This document shows, piece after piece, positions 5,852-8,382 of a stretch of 8,382 nucleotides of DNA. Every line of letters starts with the position of its first letter. The first letter of the stretch is position 1. The position numbers and the translations under genes were made by a program. Source of the stretch: Betaproteobacteria bacterium. GTDB lineage: Bacteria > Pseudomonadota > Gammaproteobacteria > Burkholderiales > CAIKXV01. Location: NCBI GenBank assembly GCA_947456915.1, contig CANGUQ010000149.1, forward strand, positions 1 through 8,382, given 5' to 3'. The notes beneath the pieces were generated by a model, which saw only the letters and a program-made list of their open reading frames with translations, did no database searches and was not told where the DNA came from.

Positions 5852-6859
5852 ATGGCGCAACGTTCCGGCGCGGGACGCGGCAGCGGCGCGGCCGTGGTGC
5901 TGGCAGCCTGTGCCTGCGTCACCGCCGTACCCGGCAGCGCCGCCATCGCACAGAGCGGGAACTGGCCCGAGCGGCCGATCCGGTTCATCGTGACTGCGGG
6001 GCCGGGGAGCTCGCTCGACGTGCTGGCGCGCGTCATCGGCGAGCGGCTGCGTGACACGCTGGGCCAGCCGCTGCTGATCGACAATCGACCCGCCGCAGGT
6101 GGTACCGTCGGCACCGCTGCGGCGGCGCAGGCTGCACCCGACGGCCACACGATGGTGATCAGCTTCAACGGCCCGATGGCGCTCGCCCCGTTCCTGTACG
6201 CGCGGCTGCCGTACGTGCCGCAACGCGATCTCGCACCGGTGATCGCCACCAGCACGGCACCGAACATGCTCGCGGTGAACGCCGACCTGCCAGTGCGTTC
6301 CGTCGCCGACCTGATCGCCTGGGCCAGGGCCAACCCGGGCAAGCTCACCTACGCATCCGTCGGCAACGCGAGTTCGTCGCATCTGACGATGGAACTGTTC
6401 AAGTCGATCGCCGGCTTCGACGCGCTGCACAGCCCGTTCAACGGCGCACCGCCTGCGGCCGCCTCGGTGGCGCAGAACGAGACGCAACTGCTGTTCGCCG
6501 CGCCGACCGCCCTCAACGTGCACCTGAAGTCCGGACGGTTGCGGCCGATCGCAGTCACCAGCGCGAAGCGCTACGCGCTGTTCCCCGACGTGCCGACGAT
6601 CGCCGAGCAGGGCTTTCCGAGGTTCGAGGCGATGCTGTGGAACGGCGTGCTGGTCCCCGCAGGCACGCCGAAGGCGGTGATCGCTCGCCTCAACGGCGAG
6701 ATCAACGCCGTGCTGGCCGCGGCCGACGGCCGCGCCCGCATCTCTGCCGCCGGACTCGACCCGGCCGGTGGGACGCCGGAGGCGTTTGCCGCGATGATCC
6801 GCGACGAGGCCGCGCGCTGGGCGCCGCTGCTGAAGAAGCTCGCGATTCGACTGGATTGA
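5852..6859 (+). CDS. Bug/TctC-family periplasmic solute-binding protein
   Basis: Predicted secreted binding protein of the tripartite tricarboxylate transporter type (Bug family), which captures small, usually carboxylated, solutes in the periplasm. I chose the ATG at 5852 (335 residues), preceded by AGGGA (5837-5841); an in-frame GTG at 5831, only 15 nt after argF, would add seven residues. A signal peptide is visible: basic start, hydrophobic core AAVVLAACACVTAV, probable cut after Ala33 (AIA/Q). LAAC (17-20) resembles a lipobox, but the hydrophobic stretch before it is short. The mature part shows the family order: RPIRFIV, a glycine-rich ligand loop ending in LDVLAR (55-60), GQPLLIDNRPAAGGTVG, APDGHT, FPDVPTIAEQGF and GVLVPAGTPKAVIARLN. 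No TctA or TctB membrane gene is present, so it is an orphan and its ligand is unknown. Lying between argF and argG suggests co-expression with arginine synthesis, but this is inference. Confidence 0.93.
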   Translation: MAQRSGAGRGSGAAVVLAACACVTAVPGSAAIAQSGNWPERPIRFIVTAGPGSSLDVLARVIGERLRDTLGQPLLIDNRPAAGGTVGTAAAAQAAPDGHTMVISFNGPMALAPFLYARLPYVPQRDLAPVIATSTAPNMLAVNADLPVRSVADLIAWARANPGKLTYASVGNASSSHLTMELFKSIAGFDALHSPFNGAPPAAASVAQNETQLLFAAPTALNVHLKSGRLRPIAVTSAKRYALFPDVPTIAEQGFPRFEAMLWNGVLVPAGTPKAVIARLNGEINAVLAAADGRARISAAGLDPAGGTPEAFAAMIRDEAARWAPLLKKLAIRLD

Positions 6860-7146
6860 GCAGCGCGCGGATGACACTCGACCGGGTCTGGCCTCCATCA
6901 CCTTGCAACGGGCGCGCAGGTACCGGCGCCGACCGGGCGCGGGCCGATCAGCACGCCCTCCCGCCCTGCCCGGCAGCGGCCCGGCCGTGCACCGCACATG
7001 TTCCCGCTCAGGCGTCCTGCTTCCCGCCGCCGCCTCACTGCACCCCCTGACTCCCGACGCGACCGCCGCGGCAGAAACGACGGCGGCCTCCGATCCACCC
7101 CTGCCGGAGCACGACTGCCCGGCGCTCGCAGACGAAGACCCGCACC
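6860..7146 (+). other. 287-nt gene-free region upstream of argG, C-rich
   Basis: No convincing gene, promoter or intrinsic terminator is visible here. The segment 7001-7060 is strongly C-rich and G-poor (by hand count about 32 C against 12 G in 60 bases), the composition typical of Rho loading sites. Two weak hairpins follow: CCGCCG (7063-7068) with CGGCGG (7081-7086), and CTCCG (7088-7092) with CGGAG (7105-7109). No clear Shine-Dalgarno precedes the argG ATG. It probably holds the argG leader and perhaps a separate argG promoter that I cannot identify. Confidence 0.4.

Positions 7147-8382
<1,236 letters not shown>

Noticed and set aside
5900..5911. Lipobox-like LAAC in the Bug protein, suggesting a lipoprotein
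   Set aside because: The hydrophobic stretch before the cysteine is short, and a normal signal peptidase I site (AIA/Q) follows at the position typical for Bug proteins.
4796..6997. Very long open frame on the minus strand opposite argF and the Bug gene
   Set aside because: Both plus-strand genes have full family signatures; the minus-strand translation is a low-complexity Arg/His/Val/Gly-rich product typical of antisense frames in high-GC DNA.

Overview
The window is very GC-rich (clearly above 60% by eye) and reads as ordinary chromosomal DNA of a proteobacterium, most probably a betaproteobacterium (Burkholderiales-like). The arguments are the protein sequences, the divergent murJ / rpsT pair, the arginine genes argD-argF-argG just downstream of rpsT, and a Bug-type (TctC) solute-binding protein, a family hugely expanded in that group. 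This placement is inferred from gene content and remembered synteny, not from a search.

Layout. Positions 2-1405 (+) encode a malonyl-CoA decarboxylase whose frame is still open at the left edge, so its 5' end may be missing. It converges on murJ (1434-2972, -), the lipid II flippase; only 28 bp separate the two stop codons. A 239-bp divergent region follows, with a good sigma70-type promoter (3081-3109) for rpsT (3212-3475, +), which starts with GTG. Downstream of rpsT are a strong intrinsic terminator (3593-3619) and an adjoining hairpin, then a good Shine-Dalgarno and argD (3646-4821, +). argF (4892-5815, +, GTG start), a Bug-family periplasmic binding protein (about 5852-6859, +), a 287-nt gene-free C-rich leader (6860-7146) and argG (7147-8382, +) follow. 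The window ends exactly on the argG stop codon.

How the genes work together. ArgD makes N-acetylornithine from N-acetylglutamate semialdehyde (and can serve lysine/diaminopimelate synthesis), ArgF carbamoylates ornithine to citrulline, and ArgG joins citrulline to aspartate to give argininosuccinate. The row therefore covers three of the later steps of arginine synthesis. The Bug protein sits inside this row without any TctA/TctB membrane partner. MurJ (cell wall), S20 (ribosome) and malonyl-CoA decarboxylase (acyl-CoA metabolism) are unrelated housekeeping neighbours.

I found no mobile element, CRISPR array, tRNA, rRNA, toxin-antitoxin or defence system, and no convincing undescribed multi-gene system. 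The points most worth a second look are regulatory or contextual: the terminator placed directly in front of argD, the C-rich untranslated stretch in front of argG, the orphan Bug gene between argF and argG, and the GTG-started rpsT with a long leader.
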